Both the position numbers and the translations under genes were made by a program. The notes beneath the pieces were generated by a model. The model did not search any database, was not told where the DNA came from, and saw only the letters and a program-made list of their open reading frames with translations. Positions 9,341 to 18,718 of a stretch of DNA of 64,000 nucleotides are shown one piece after another (position 1 is the first letter of the stretch; the number at the start of each line of letters is the position of its first letter). Source of the DNA: Saccharopolyspora sp. NFXS83 (GTDB taxonomy: Bacteria; Actinomycetota; Actinomycetes; Mycobacteriales; Pseudonocardiaceae); the NCBI RefSeq assembly GCF_026241095.1, contig NZ_JAPFGB010000016.1:62001-126000 (forward strand). The letters run 5' to 3'.

Positions 9341-9392
9341 GCGAGGAAGGGAACCTTCCTGCCACCGGTGACAGGAAAGTTCCCTTCCTCGC
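9341..9392. repeat. Palindromic repeat copy between permease and thiolase genes
   Basis: A 52-base pair of inverted half-units around a central CACCGGTG. Left arm has CTTCCTGCC, right arm GACAGGAAAG, so a few arm pairs are imperfect. Confidence 0.85.
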
Positions 9393-9408
9393 ACCGACGG
9401 GCATTGAC

Positions 9409-9429
9409 TGTGACAGTGATGGTGTCACA
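9409..9429 (+). promoter_or_regulatory. Perfect 7-bp inverted repeat at the thiolase promoter
   Basis: TGTGACA-(7 bases)-TGTCACA lies 44 bases upstream of the thiolase ATG and overlaps a TTGACT hexamer at 9404-9409. The size and spacing fit a dimeric TetR- or GntR-type operator controlling beta-oxidation, which is an inference from position. Confidence 0.45.
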
Positions 9430-9472
9430 CTCTGGGTGGAGTACTAGGCCGCAACGAGGAGGCACGTCGCCC

Positions 9473-10687
<1,215 letters not shown>

Positions 10688-10724
10688 CCCCACCCCGGAC
10701 CGAAGCCGCACCGGCCGCTGCGCC

Positions 10725-10776
10725 GCGAGGAAGGGAACCATCCTGTCACCGGTGGCAGGAAAGTTCCCTTGCTCGC
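10725..10776. repeat. Palindromic repeat copy between fadA and fadB
   Basis: Inverted pair around CACCGGTG lying between two co-directional genes of one pathway. Arms are slightly imperfect (ACCATCC on the left, AAAGTTCC on the right). Confidence 0.85.
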
Positions 10777-10830
10777 ACCACCGCCGCAGCTCGTGCCGGG
10801 CGCTCGTGAACCACGAAGGACATTTCCGCG

Positions 10831-13047
10831 ATGAGCGACCAGAGCACCATTCGCTGGGACCAGGACGCCGACGGCATCGTCGTGCTGACCCTCGACGACC
10901 CCCAGCAGCAGGCGAACACGATGAACGACCGCTACGTGCGGTCGATGGAAGAGACGCTGCAGCGCCTCCAGGACGAACGCGACAAGATCACCGGCGTGGT
11001 GCTCACCTCGGCGAAGAGCACCTTCTTCGCCGGTGGCGACCTGCGTGACCTGGTGCGGGTGCGCCCGGAGAACGTCGAAGAGTTCGCCGAGGTCAGCGCC
11101 ACGACCAAGCGGCAACTGCGCGCCCTGGAGACGCTCGGCGTGCCGGTCGTGGCCGCGCTCAACGGCACCGCGCTCGGCGGCGGGCTCGAGATCGCGCTGG
11201 CCTGCCACCACCGCATCGCGCTCAACGGCCCGAAGACCCGCTTCGGCCTGCCCGAGGTGACGCTGGGCCTGCTGCCCGGCGCCGGCGGCGTCGTCCGCAC
11301 CGTCCGCATGCTCGGCATCGCCGACGCACTGCTCAAGGTCCTCACCCAGGGGCAGCGGCTGCGCCCGGAGAAGGCCCGCGAACTCGGCCTGATCGACGAG
11401 GTCGTGGAGGACGCCGACGCGCTGCTGAGCCGCGCGAAGGAGTGGATCAAGGCCAACCCGGAGGCCGTGCAGCCCTGGGACCAGAAGGGCTACAAGATCC
11501 CCGGCGGCACCCCGTCGAACCCGAAGTTCGCCGCGAACCTGCCCGCGTTCCCGGCGAACCTGCGCAAGCAGCTCAAGGGCGCGCCGATGCCCGCGCCGAA
11601 GAACATCCTCGCCGCCGCCGTCGAAGGTGCCCAGGTCGACTTCGACACCGCGCTGGACATCGAAGGCCGCTACTTCGTGGACCTGGCCAGTGGTCAGACG
11701 GCGAAGAACATGAGCAAGGCCTTCTTCTTCGACCTCCAGCACATCAACTCCGGCGGCAGTCGTCCCGACGGCATCGAGCGGTGGAAGGCGAGCAAGGTCG
11801 CCGTGCTCGGTGGCGGCATGATGGGCGCGGGCATCGCCTACGTCTGCGCGAAGGCCGGCATGCAGGTGGTGCTCAAGGACATCTCCCTCGCCGCCGCCGA
11901 GAAGGGCAAGGCCTACTCGGAGAAGATCCTCGGCAAGGCCGTGGACAAGGGCCGCAGCACCGCGGCCGAGCGCGATGAGGTGCTCGCCCGCATCACCGCG
12001 ACCGACCAGAACGAGCAGCTCAGCGGCTGCGACCTGGTCATCGAGGCCGTCTTCGAGGACACCAGGCTCAAGCACCAGGTGTACAGCGAGATCGAGGACG
12101 TCATCGATGGCGACGCGCTGATCGCCTCCAACACCTCGACGTTGCCGATCACCTCGCTCGCCGAGGGCGTGCGGCGTCGCGAGGACTTCATCGGGCTGCA
12201 CTTCTTCTCCCCGGTCGACAAGATGCCGCTCGTGGAGATCATCTGCGGTGAGCAGACCAACGAGCGCGCGCTGGCCAGGGCGTTCGACGTGGTGCAGCAG
12301 ATCAAGAAGACGCCGATCGTCGTCAACGACAGCCGCGGGTTCTTCACCAGCCGCGTCATCGGGACCTTCTTGCACGAGGGCGTGGCGATGCTAGGCGAGG
12401 GCATCCACCCCGCGACGATCGAGCAGGCGTCGAACCAGGCCGGGTTCCCCGCCCCGGTCCTGCAGCTGTTCGACGAGCTCACCCTGACCCTCCCGCGCAA
12501 GATCCGGGAGGAGACGAAGCGGGCCATCGAGGAGGCCGGCGGCACCTGGACCCCGCACCCCGCCGACGAGATCCTCGACCGCATGGTCGAGGAGTTCGAG
12601 CGGCCCGGACGTTCGGGCGGTGCCGGGTTCTACGAGTACACCGACGGTGTGCGCGGCGGGCTGTGGTCCGGACTGGTCGACCGGCTGGGCGCCGGCAGCG
12701 TCGACCCGACGGAGGTCGAACTCGCCGACCTCACCGAGCGGTTGCTGTTCATCCAGGCCATCGAGACCGTGCGGTGCTTGGACGAGGGCGTGCTGCGGTC
12801 CGTTCCGGACGCCAACATCGGGTCGATCTTCGGCATCGGCTTCCCGGCGTGGAGCGGGGGAGTGGTGCAGTACATGAACGGCTACGCAGGTGGCCTCGCC
12901 GGTTTCGTCGAGCGGGCGAAGGAGCTCGCCGGCAACTACGGGCAGCGCTTCACGCCGCCGGAACCCCTGGTGCGCCGTGCCGAAGCGGGCGAGCCGTTCG
13001 CACTCGGCGAGCCCGACGACGAGATCGTCAACTCCACCGCGGCGTGA
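10831..13047 (+). CDS. fadB: Bifunctional enoyl-CoA hydratase / 3-hydroxyacyl-CoA dehydrogenase
   Basis: A 738-residue two-domain protein. Residues ~1-200 form the crotonase domain (FFAGGDLRDLV and LGGGLEIALACHHRIA, oxyanion hole glycines). From ~325 the dehydrogenase domain begins with the NAD motif VLGGGMMGAGIAYVCAK and contains SNTSTLPIT and GLHFFSPV with the catalytic histidine. It hydrates 2-enoyl-CoA and oxidises the 3-hydroxyacyl-CoA with NAD. It follows the thiolase gene with only a repeat between them. The stop codon TGA at 13045-13047 is itself part of the first bases of another repeat copy, so that repeat abuts or was captured by the gene end. Confidence 0.92.
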   Translation: MSDQSTIRWDQDADGIVVLTLDDPQQQANTMNDRYVRSMEETLQRLQDERDKITGVVLTSAKSTFFAGGDLRDLVRVRPENVEEFAEVSATTKRQLRALETLGVPVVAALNGTALGGGLEIALACHHRIALNGPKTRFGLPEVTLGLLPGAGGVVRTVRMLGIADALLKVLTQGQRLRPEKARELGLIDEVVEDADALLSRAKEWIKANPEAVQPWDQKGYKIPGGTPSNPKFAANLPAFPANLRKQLKGAPMPAPKNILAAAVEGAQVDFDTALDIEGRYFVDLASGQTAKNMSKAFFFDLQHINSGGSRPDGIERWKASKVAVLGGGMMGAGIAYVCAKAGMQVVLKDISLAAAEKGKAYSEKILGKAVDKGRSTAAERDEVLARITATDQNEQLSGCDLVIEAVFEDTRLKHQVYSEIEDVIDGDALIASNTSTLPITSLAEGVRRREDFIGLHFFSPVDKMPLVEIICGEQTNERALARAFDVVQQIKKTPIVVNDSRGFFTSRVIGTFLHEGVAMLGEGIHPATIEQASNQAGFPAPVLQLFDELTLTLPRKIREETKRAIEEAGGTWTPHPADEILDRMVEEFERPGRSGGAGFYEYTDGVRGGLWSGLVDRLGAGSVDPTEVELADLTERLLFIQAIETVRCLDEGVLRSVPDANIGSIFGIGFPAWSGGVVQYMNGYAGGLAGFVERAKELAGNYGQRFTPPEPLVRRAEAGEPFALGEPDDEIVNSTAA

Positions 13048-13096
13048 CAGGAAGGTCGCTTTCCTGTCACCAGTGACAGGAAAGCGACCTTCCTCG
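13044..13096. repeat. Variant palindromic repeat with matched GTCGCTTTCC / GGAAAGCGAC arms
   Basis: The usual GGTTCCCTTCC core is replaced by GGTCGCTTTCC on the left and GGAAAGCGACC on the right, keeping about 22 base pairs of perfect pairing (13049-13092). The compensating changes indicate selection on, or gene conversion of, both arms together. It begins with the fadB stop codon. Confidence 0.9.
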
Positions 13097-13142
13097 CATC
13101 CGCACGAGCCGCCGCGTCCGAGGGTTCCAGCGGCGGCCCGGT

Positions 13143-13194
13143 GCGAGGAAGGGAACCTTTCTCGCACCGGTGGCAGAAAGGTTCCCTTGCTCGC
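13143..13194. repeat. Palindromic repeat copy, second after fadB
   Basis: Inverted pair around CACCGGTG in which the left arm reads CTTTCTCGCACC rather than CTTTCTGCCACC, so the inner pairing is weakened. It lies 46 bases after the variant copy. Confidence 0.85.
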
Positions 13195-13210
13195 ACCGAC
13201 CCGGGCATGA

Positions 13211-13248
13211 AGAAGGGGCGCCGGACCACGTGGTCCGGCGCCCCTTCT
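13211..13248. terminator. Perfect 38-bp palindromic terminator between fadB and a convergent gene
   Basis: The sequence is fully self-complementary about 13229/13230, with centre ACCACGTGGT and G+C-rich arms containing GGGGCGCCGG. It lies between genes that converge, so it can stop transcription from both sides. There is no long T-run, as is common for actinomycete terminators. Confidence 0.85.
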
Positions 13249-13292
13249 GGGCACTGCGCAGCGGTGCGCTCATCGAGCCACCGCTGGACGGA

Positions 13293-14054
13293 TTACCGCT
13301 GTCCGGGGATCTGCGGCAGTCCGGTGGCGACGTTGTGCACGATCTGACCGGGTACGGCGGTGAGCTCGTCCGCCTTGGCCATGTCGGCCACCTTGCCGGC
13401 GGCGGGCACGACATCGCCGACCCTCGGCAGGTTCCCACCGCTCAGGTCGTGCTTGAGCAGCTCGTCGGGCCGGGCGACGGGGCCCACCGTGTAGCCGTGC
13501 GCGGCGTCGAGGGCGAGGGAGGTGTCTCCGGCGGAGACGCCCTGGTGGTCGGACTGGCGTGGCCCGATCTCGGCCTCGAGGAACTTCCCGTCGGGGGAGT
13601 GCATGTCGACGATGCCGGTGTGCCGCGGGTTGGCCGCGACGCCGATGGTCGGCCGGGTCTTGGTGAGGTCCTCGACGTCCAGCCGTGCTTCACCGATGTG
13701 CCTGGTGATGCGGGCGGGCTTGCCTTCGCTGAGCAGCGGTTCGCCGTCGCGCAGCTCGCCGGCGATGCCGTGCGTGGTGGTGACGATGTTCGCGCCGACC
13801 TGCTTGACCACGTTCGGAACGCCCGCGCGCAGTTGCGCGTCCAGGCAGGGGGCTTTGGTGCTGTTGAAACCAGGAGCGTCCTGCATGCGGCAGGCGTCCA
13901 CCGGCACGGTGACGCCGATGTCGTCGGGCACCGAGGAAAGGTCAGGCTTGACGAGTTCGGGTCCTGGCGCTGCCGAGGCGGTGCCGGCCCCGACTGCGGC
14001 GAATCCCGCGGCCACGACGGCTGCTTGCAACGTGCGCGTGGTCCAGGGGCGCAA
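13293..14054 (-). CDS. Secreted protein of unknown function
   Basis: I do not recognise a family. The start is taken as TTG 14054, 8 bases after AAGGAG, because it gives a clean signal peptide: MRPWTTRTLQAAVV, a hydrophobic core, and ASA-AP as probable cleavage site near residue 29. The mature protein (~225 residues) has two cysteines (CRMQ and CLDAQ) that could form a disulfide, and a GIAGELRDGEPLLSEGKP region, but no catalytic motif I can name. A longer frame to 14192 is improbable. Convergent with fadB, separated by the strong terminator; divergent from nothing obvious upstream. Confidence 0.65.
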   Translation of the reverse strand: MRPWTTRTLQAAVVAAGFAAVGAGTASAAPGPELVKPDLSSVPDDIGVTVPVDACRMQDAPGFNSTKAPCLDAQLRAGVPNVVKQVGANIVTTTHGIAGELRDGEPLLSEGKPARITRHIGEARLDVEDLTKTRPTIGVAANPRHTGIVDMHSPDGKFLEAEIGPRQSDHQGVSAGDTSLALDAAHGYTVGPVARPDELLKHDLSGGNLPRVGDVVPAAGKVADMAKADELTAVPGQIVHNVATGLPQIPGQR

Positions 14055-14319
14055 GATCAGTTCTCCTTGGTGTCGCGAGTGGGGCTCGGTTCCCGGCCCG
14101 GCGCCGGGGTGCGGTGCCGGGACGGGAACCTGGTGAGGCCGTCCGGTGCGGGTGTCGACGACCCGAAGGGGTCGCGCGGAGCCACGTGCCACTCCAGACG
14201 ATCAACGCGCTCCACATCGGCACTCCGGCGACCGCTCTTGATCCCTTGCGGAGCGATGCCCCTCGATCGAGTGGTCTTCGGCCACTCGTCCTGCGGGCGG
14301 AGGGGGAGGCAGGGCCGGT

Positions 14320-14949
14320 TCAGGCCTGCGGCATGAGGCTGGGGCTGATCAAGGCCATGAGGTGCTGGGTCGCGTGCTCGGCTGTGATCTCGGGCCGCTT
14401 CTCCCGCCAGAGCGCCAGCCGCTCGCACGCCCCGATGATCGATTCGGCGAACGCCTCCAGGCGAATCCGGTCCAGTTCGGGGCGGCTGGCTTCGAGCAGC
14501 CGGGCGGTGAGCTCCGTCTGCTGCTCCCGGGTGGCTTCGAGCTCGGTGTTGACGGTCGCGACGGGGATGGCGGCTTCGTTGCGCAGCAGCGCCCAGGACT
14601 GGGCGTGGTCATCGCTGAAGCGGAAGAACGCGAGCAGGCAGTCGTGCAGGAGCTGGGCGGAGTCCCCGGCCGCGCCGGCAGCCGCCTCGGTGGTGGCGTC
14701 GAGCAGCTCCCGCCGTGCGCGTTCGACGCAGGCGACCAGGAGTCCTTCCTTCGACCCGAAGTACTCGTAGAGCATCGGCTTGGACAGACCGACGCGGTGA
14801 GCGATGTCGTCCATCGAGGTGGCCTGGTAGCTGTTGGTTGCGAACACCTGCTCGGCGACGGCCAGTATCTGCTGTTCCCGCTCTGCCCTGGGGAGACGCT
14901 TGCGTCGCCCGTTCGTCGCGGAGTTTCCGGCGGCCTGCTCAACATTCAC
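14320..14949 (-). CDS. TetR-family transcriptional regulator
   Basis: A 209-residue regulator with the TetR N-terminal helix-turn-helix: EQQILAVAEQVFATNSYQATSMDDIAHRVGLS split across residues ~24-55, followed by KPMLYEYFGSKEGLL. The C-terminal ligand domain is all-helical. GTG 14949 lies 6 bases after a TAGGGT hexamer (14961-14956), suggesting a leaderless transcript. It is divergent from a flavin monooxygenase gene 105 bases away, and an inverted repeat CTACTT-TG-AAGTAG in the intergenic region is a likely operator. It probably represses that monooxygenase and perhaps itself. Confidence 0.85.
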   Translation of the reverse strand: MNVEQAAGNSATNGRRKRLPRAEREQQILAVAEQVFATNSYQATSMDDIAHRVGLSKPMLYEYFGSKEGLLVACVERARRELLDATTEAAAGAAGDSAQLLHDCLLAFFRFSDDHAQSWALLRNEAAIPVATVNTELEATREQQTELTARLLEASRPELDRIRLEAFAESIIGACERLALWREKRPEITAEHATQHLMALISPSLMPQA

Positions 14950-15011
14950 GATCCAACCCTACCGAGAATGGCCGCGATGAACCCTACCGGAGGTAACTTA
15001 CTCCTAGTAGG

Positions 15012-15025
15012 CTACTTTGAAGTAG
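15012..15025 (+). promoter_or_regulatory. Probable TetR operator between regulator and monooxygenase
   Basis: CTACTT-TG-AAGTAG, perfect 6-bp arms with a 2-base spacer, 30 bases upstream of the monooxygenase ATG and in the shared divergent region. A related CTAGTAG element sits just upstream (15004-15010). Confidence 0.5.
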
Positions 15026-15054
15026 GAAGGTGTGGTCGACCAGGGAGGGCTCGA

Positions 15055-16548
15055 ATGGCACAGGCGCCACCGCAGCGGCACGACACGTCCGTCGTCATCG
15101 TGGGCACCGGATTCGCCGGACTCGGCACGGCGATCAAGCTCAAGGAAGCGGGCATCCACGATTTCATCGTGCTGGAGAAGAGCGACGACCTCGGTGGCAC
15201 ATGGCGCGACAACACCTATCCGGGATGCGCGTGCGACGTGCCGTCGCTGATGTACTCCTTCTCGTTCGAGCAGAACCCGGACTGGTCCCGGTTGTTCGCC
15301 GAACAGCAGGAGATCTCCGACTACCTCCAGCGCTGCGCCGACAAGTACGGCATTCGCGAGCACATCCACTACGGCGTCGAGTTCACCGGCGCGGACTACG
15401 ACGAGGACACCCACACCTGGCGCGTGTCCACCGCGTCCGGTGTCGACTACGTCGGTCGCGCACTGGTCTCCGGCGTCGGTGCGCTGCACATCCCCAGCTA
15501 CCCGGAGCTGAACGGGCTGGAGCGCTTCCAGGGAGAGGTCTTCCACTCGGCGCAGTGGAACCACGACTACGACCTGGAGGGCAAGCGGGTCGCCGTCGTC
15601 GGCACGGGTGCCAGTGCCATCCAGTTCGTTCCGAAGGTGGCCGCGCAGGCGTCCAGGCTGCACCTGTTCCAGCGGACGCCCCCGTGGGTGCAGCCCAAGC
15701 CGGACCGGGAGATCCCGGAAAAGGTGCGGAAGTGGTTCCGCCGGGTCCCGCTCCTGCAGCGCGCCGCGCGCACCGCGGTCTACTGGACCCTCGAGTTCCG
15801 CTCGGTCGCGGTGCTGCGCAGCAAGCTGCTCGGCAAGATCTCCGAGCACTTCGCCAAGCGCTACATCCGACGGGTCGTGAAAGATCCCGAAACGCGCGAA
15901 GCCGTCGTGCCCCAGTACTCCATGGGGTGCAAGCGGATCCTGCTCTCCAGCGACTACTACCCGGCGCTCAACAGGCCGAACGTCGACCTCCGCACGAGCG
16001 GTGTCGCGGAGGTCAAGGAGAACTCGGTCGTCGCCGGCGATGGTGAGGAGCACCCGGTCGACGCCATCATCTTCGGCACCGGGTTCCACGTGACCGACGC
16101 CTTCGACCACCTCGACATCATCGGGCGGGGCGGGCGGAAGTTGCGAGACGCCTGGAAGGACGGGATGCAGGCCCACCTGGGCGTGACCGTTTCCGGTTTC
16201 CCCAACCTGTTCTTCCTGCTCGGCCCGAACACCGGTCTCGGGCACAACTCCGTCGTGTTCATGATCGAGTCGCAGATCAACTACGTGCTGAGCTGCCTCC
16301 GGCCGATTCACCGCGGCGAGGTCGATCAGATCGACGTGCGGCAATCCGTGCAGGACGAGTTCAACGACAAGATCCAGCACCAGCTCTCCGGCGCGGTGTG
16401 GTCCGCGGGCGGATGCCAGAGCTGGTACCTGGACGTCAATGGCGTCAACCGGACGATCTGGCCCGGTTTCACCTGGAACTACTGGCTGCGGACCCGCAAG
16501 GCCGATCCGGCGGACTTCGAGATCAAAGCGGCAACCGGGCGCCATTGA
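15055..16548 (+). CDS. FAD/NADPH-dependent monooxygenase (Baeyer-Villiger type)
   Basis: A 497-residue flavoprotein monooxygenase. The N-terminal FAD Rossmann motif is VVIVGTGFAGLGTAIKLKEA, then DLGGTWRDNTYPGCACDVP, typical of Baeyer-Villiger enzymes and their class B relatives; a second Rossmann motif VAVVGTGASAIQFVP binds NADPH, and FQRTPPWVQPK follows. It would insert oxygen into ketones or oxidise a soft nucleophile using NADPH and O2. ATG 15055 has GGGAGGG 5 bases upstream. The divergent TetR gene and shared operator point to substrate-induced expression. Similar enzymes are often annotated as cyclohexanone or 4-hydroxyacetophenone monooxygenase, but the substrate is not inferable. Confidence 0.87.
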   Translation: MAQAPPQRHDTSVVIVGTGFAGLGTAIKLKEAGIHDFIVLEKSDDLGGTWRDNTYPGCACDVPSLMYSFSFEQNPDWSRLFAEQQEISDYLQRCADKYGIREHIHYGVEFTGADYDEDTHTWRVSTASGVDYVGRALVSGVGALHIPSYPELNGLERFQGEVFHSAQWNHDYDLEGKRVAVVGTGASAIQFVPKVAAQASRLHLFQRTPPWVQPKPDREIPEKVRKWFRRVPLLQRAARTAVYWTLEFRSVAVLRSKLLGKISEHFAKRYIRRVVKDPETREAVVPQYSMGCKRILLSSDYYPALNRPNVDLRTSGVAEVKENSVVAGDGEEHPVDAIIFGTGFHVTDAFDHLDIIGRGGRKLRDAWKDGMQAHLGVTVSGFPNLFFLLGPNTGLGHNSVVFMIESQINYVLSCLRPIHRGEVDQIDVRQSVQDEFNDKIQHQLSGAVWSAGGCQSWYLDVNGVNRTIWPGFTWNYWLRTRKADPADFEIKAATGRH

Positions 16549-16659
16549 TGCTTCGCACGGGCGTTCGATATAGTTCCGGGTGTCGTTGTTGGAACAGCCC
16601 CGGCTGAGTTCACCGGTGTTGGGCCGGAGGGCGGGGCGCATCTTGAGCTAGGGGCTCCG

Positions 16660-17355
16660 ATGCCACAGGCCCGCACGTTGTCGTCCGACGAGATCCGGGG
16701 ACTCCGCGAAGAACTGTCCTCCGGCGGTACACCGACGCTGTGGTTCACCTCAGCAGCGGTCGGTGTGCCGGAGGGGCGGTCCGGCAAGGTCATCGCGCTG
16801 GACGAGCCGGCCGAGGGCGACTTCATCCAGATCCGTCCGGCCGGGTCCAAGGACGTCCTGTCCTTCTCGGCGGCGGAGGTGACGACGGTCAAGCCACCGC
16901 GCAAGCGCAAGGAGCCAGAACCGGCCGCCCCCGCCCCCGTCGCCGAAGCCCCCCGGGCAGCGGCGAAGGCGCCGGAGCCGAAGCCGGCCGCCGCCCCCGC
17001 TCGTCCGGAGCCCGCGCGTTCCGCGCCGAGCGCCGGTGCCGACTCCGCTCCGAAACCCGCCGCGGCGGCGAACCGGCGCAAGCCGAAGCCGCCGGCGGGC
17101 GCCACCGTGATCTTGACGGCCGACCAGGCCGGCCAGTGGAACGTCGAGGTCAGCACCGGGAAGAAGCGGGTCCTGCGCCCCACTCCCGTGTCGACCTCGG
17201 CCGTGGCCCAGGCGGCCAAGTCGTTGCACGAAGAGGTCGCCGCCGCCGTCGAACCGCTGCTGGAGGCGGCGCGGGAACAGCAGCGCGAACGCGTCGAGCA
17301 GCTCGAGCAGCAGCTCGCCGACGCCCAGCGCATGCTCCACGAACTCACCGAGTGA
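16660..17355 (+). CDS. Conserved actinomycete protein, DUF6319-like
   Basis: A 231-residue protein in three parts: an ordered N-terminal ~80 residues (LREELSSGGTPTLWFTSAAVG and GSKDVLSFSAAEVT), a ~80-residue Ala/Pro/Lys-rich linker, and a C-terminal ~60 residues that start with a short domain (TVILTADQAGQWNVEVSTGKK) and end in a coiled coil (EQQRERVEQLEQQLADAQRM). I recall this pattern as the actinobacterial DUF6319 family, whose function is unknown. No signal peptide or membrane segment is seen. ATG 16660 is preceded by weak Shine-Dalgarno sequence. It is followed by two direct repeat half-units. Confidence 0.65.
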   Translation: MPQARTLSSDEIRGLREELSSGGTPTLWFTSAAVGVPEGRSGKVIALDEPAEGDFIQIRPAGSKDVLSFSAAEVTTVKPPRKRKEPEPAAPAPVAEAPRAAAKAPEPKPAAAPARPEPARSAPSAGADSAPKPAAAANRRKPKPPAGATVILTADQAGQWNVEVSTGKKRVLRPTPVSTSAVAQAAKSLHEEVAAAVEPLLEAAREQQRERVEQLEQQLADAQRMLHELTE

Positions 17356-17385
17356 CCCCGTCCTGACACCGAGCCCACGCGGAAC

Positions 17386-17439
17386 GTGGCAGAAAGGTTC
17401 CCTTCCTCCCAACGGTGGCAGAAAGGTTCCCTTCCTCGC
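17386..17439 (+). repeat. Two direct half-units after the DUF6319-like gene
   Basis: Half-units at 17386-17410 and 17415-17439, both GTGGCAGAAAGG type in plus orientation, separated by four bases. They do not form the large palindrome. Confidence 0.85.
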
Positions 17440-17546
17440 AGTCGTCGGCCCGTCCTGCGGCGGGACGTCGAGTTCCGGGTGCCGCAGCAGCCCGTCGGTC
17501 GCGGTACCGCGCGGTCACGCAGGTCAAGGTCGACGGGAAGAACGCC

Positions 17547-17552
17547 TAGAAT
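17547..17552 (+). promoter_or_regulatory. -10 hexamer TAGAAT for a leaderless transcript
   Basis: TAGAAT ends 7 bases before GTG 17560, the spacing expected if transcription starts on the start codon. Confidence 0.55.
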
Positions 17553-17559
17553 CGAGGGC

Positions 17560-17970
17560 GTGACTCGGATGCTGACTCCACGCTGGTTGCTGATGCACGC
17601 GGTGTTCGTGGCCGCGGTGATCGCAACGGCCTTCCTGGCCTGGTGGCAGTGGGATCGGGCGCATGAAGCCGGCGGCAGCTTCCAGAACCTGGGTTACGCG
17701 CTGCAGTGGCCGCTGTTCGGGGTGTTCACGCTCTGCATGTGGGTCTGGTTGATCCGCATGGAGCTGCAGCAGCAAGGCCCGCCGGAGACCGTGTCCGGCA
17801 ACTCGGAATCCGCGGATCCGGCGGAAACCGAGGGCGACGGCGCCAAGAGCCGCAGGCGTCCGCTCGTGCCGCCGCCCGCACCTCCCGTGGAGGTGAGCGA
17901 GGATCCGGAGCTCGCCGAGTACAACCGCTACCTCGCGGAACTCAACGACGCCGACCAGCGGGCGGGCTGA
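17560..17970 (+). CDS. Small membrane protein with two transmembrane helices
   Basis: A 136-residue protein. Two hydrophobic segments, WLLMHAVFVAAVIATAFLAW (residues ~9-28) and WPLFGVFTLCMWVWLI (~49-64), are followed by a charged, proline-rich cytoplasmic-looking tail ending in EYNRYLAELNDADQRAG. The layout resembles a widespread actinomycete protein sometimes mislabelled as a glucitol operon regulator; no real function is known. GTG 17560 is preferred as a leaderless start (TAGAAT 7 bases upstream); ATG 17569 is the alternative. It converges on the next gene with a 17-base gap. Confidence 0.7.
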   Translation: MTRMLTPRWLLMHAVFVAAVIATAFLAWWQWDRAHEAGGSFQNLGYALQWPLFGVFTLCMWVWLIRMELQQQGPPETVSGNSESADPAETEGDGAKSRRRPLVPPPAPPVEVSEDPELAEYNRYLAELNDADQRAG

Positions 17971-17987
17971 CCGGGCCGGATCCGGCG

Positions 17988-18359
17988 TCAGTTGAAGGTG
18001 ATGTCGCCGTTGATCTGCTCGCTCTGGATCAAGTTGTGCACGGTGCCGGAATTCTGGTTCACCACCCGGTTCTGCGTCGCGGACAGCTCGTGGTGCACCT
18101 CCGCGCCCGCGTCGCGCAGCTCCGCGCCGAACTCCGGATCGTCCTGAGCGACCTGGTCCAGCCGTTCGGCCAACGCCTCGATCTGCGGTCGGCCCGCCTC
18201 GCTCTCCGCGGCCTCCAACGCGGCCAGCGTCGCAGGGTCGTCGCGACGGCGCAGCAGGCCGCGCACCTTGTCCAGCGCGCTCTGCGCGGTGCTGCCCAGT
18301 GCGACGGCGATCTGCCCGCCGAGCGCGGTGGCGAGGGAATCGAAGAACGGGTCGATCAT
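17988..18359 (-). CDS. Small helical protein with C-terminal amyloid-type motif (Bell/BASS-like)
   Basis: A 123-residue protein. ATG 18359 has GGAGG 5 bases upstream; a longer frame to 18407 lacks one. Residues ~1-95 are predicted helical: hydrophobic MIDPFFDSLATALGGQIAVA, a basic KVRGLLRRR, then an Ala/Glu-rich stretch ending DDPEFGAELRDAG. This is the layout of Bell-domain proteins, which are thought to act like the fungal HeLo cell-death domains. Residues ~97-123 (NQNSGTVHNLIQSEQINGD and FN) resemble bacterial amyloid signalling motifs (BASS, RHIM-like) with their G-V-H, Q and G-D-hydrophobic spacing. No NLR or TIR receptor gene lies nearby, so it would be an orphan effector. The assignment is by pattern, not by search. 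Confidence 0.55.
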   Translation of the reverse strand: MIDPFFDSLATALGGQIAVALGSTAQSALDKVRGLLRRRDDPATLAALEAAESEAGRPQIEALAERLDQVAQDDPEFGAELRDAGAEVHHELSATQNRVVNQNSGTVHNLIQSEQINGDITFN

Positions 18360-18718
18360 TGGTTCCTCCGCACGGTTCGTTGTGACCAAGTGTAGGCGCT
18401 CGATCACCGAGCTCGTCGTGACTTCGGTCTATCCGCCGCGACCGTCGGCCGGGCGGCCGTGACTCGGGGCGGAAGAATGCGGTGGTTGCGCCGCACGGTG
18501 GATTTTCCTCGCGGTGCCAGGGCGAATGCCGTTTTCAGAAGGTCGGCCGGAGGTCGGCCTTGACAGACCGGTGTGATATCAACGGAGGGACCGACGGAGC
18601 AGGTTCGGCGACCTCACGGCAGAGTTGCCGCGCCTTCCCGGAACGCTCGGAACCGCCGCCCTGGCGCACGCGCCGGGCCCGCGGCTAGCGGTCGAGACCA
18701 GGTCGTCAAAGACATGCG
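18360..18718. other. Intergenic region without a gene
   Basis: Between two divergent genes. I see no credible ORF. A TTGACA hexamer at 18560-18565 could be a -35 element for the penicillin-binding protein gene, but no good -10 follows at 16-18 bases. No repeat copy is present. Confidence 0.6.

Noticed and set aside
13044-13194. Repeat copies as ordinary intrinsic terminators
   Set aside because: They lack T-runs, occur also between divergent genes (21879-21930), and several clear hairpin terminators exist beside them, so this cannot be their only role.
15004-16641. Long antisense ORF opposite the flavin monooxygenase, and similar long antisense ORFs elsewhere
   Set aside because: They are typical GC-rich shadows: no start signals, no domains and codon bias of the opposite frame.
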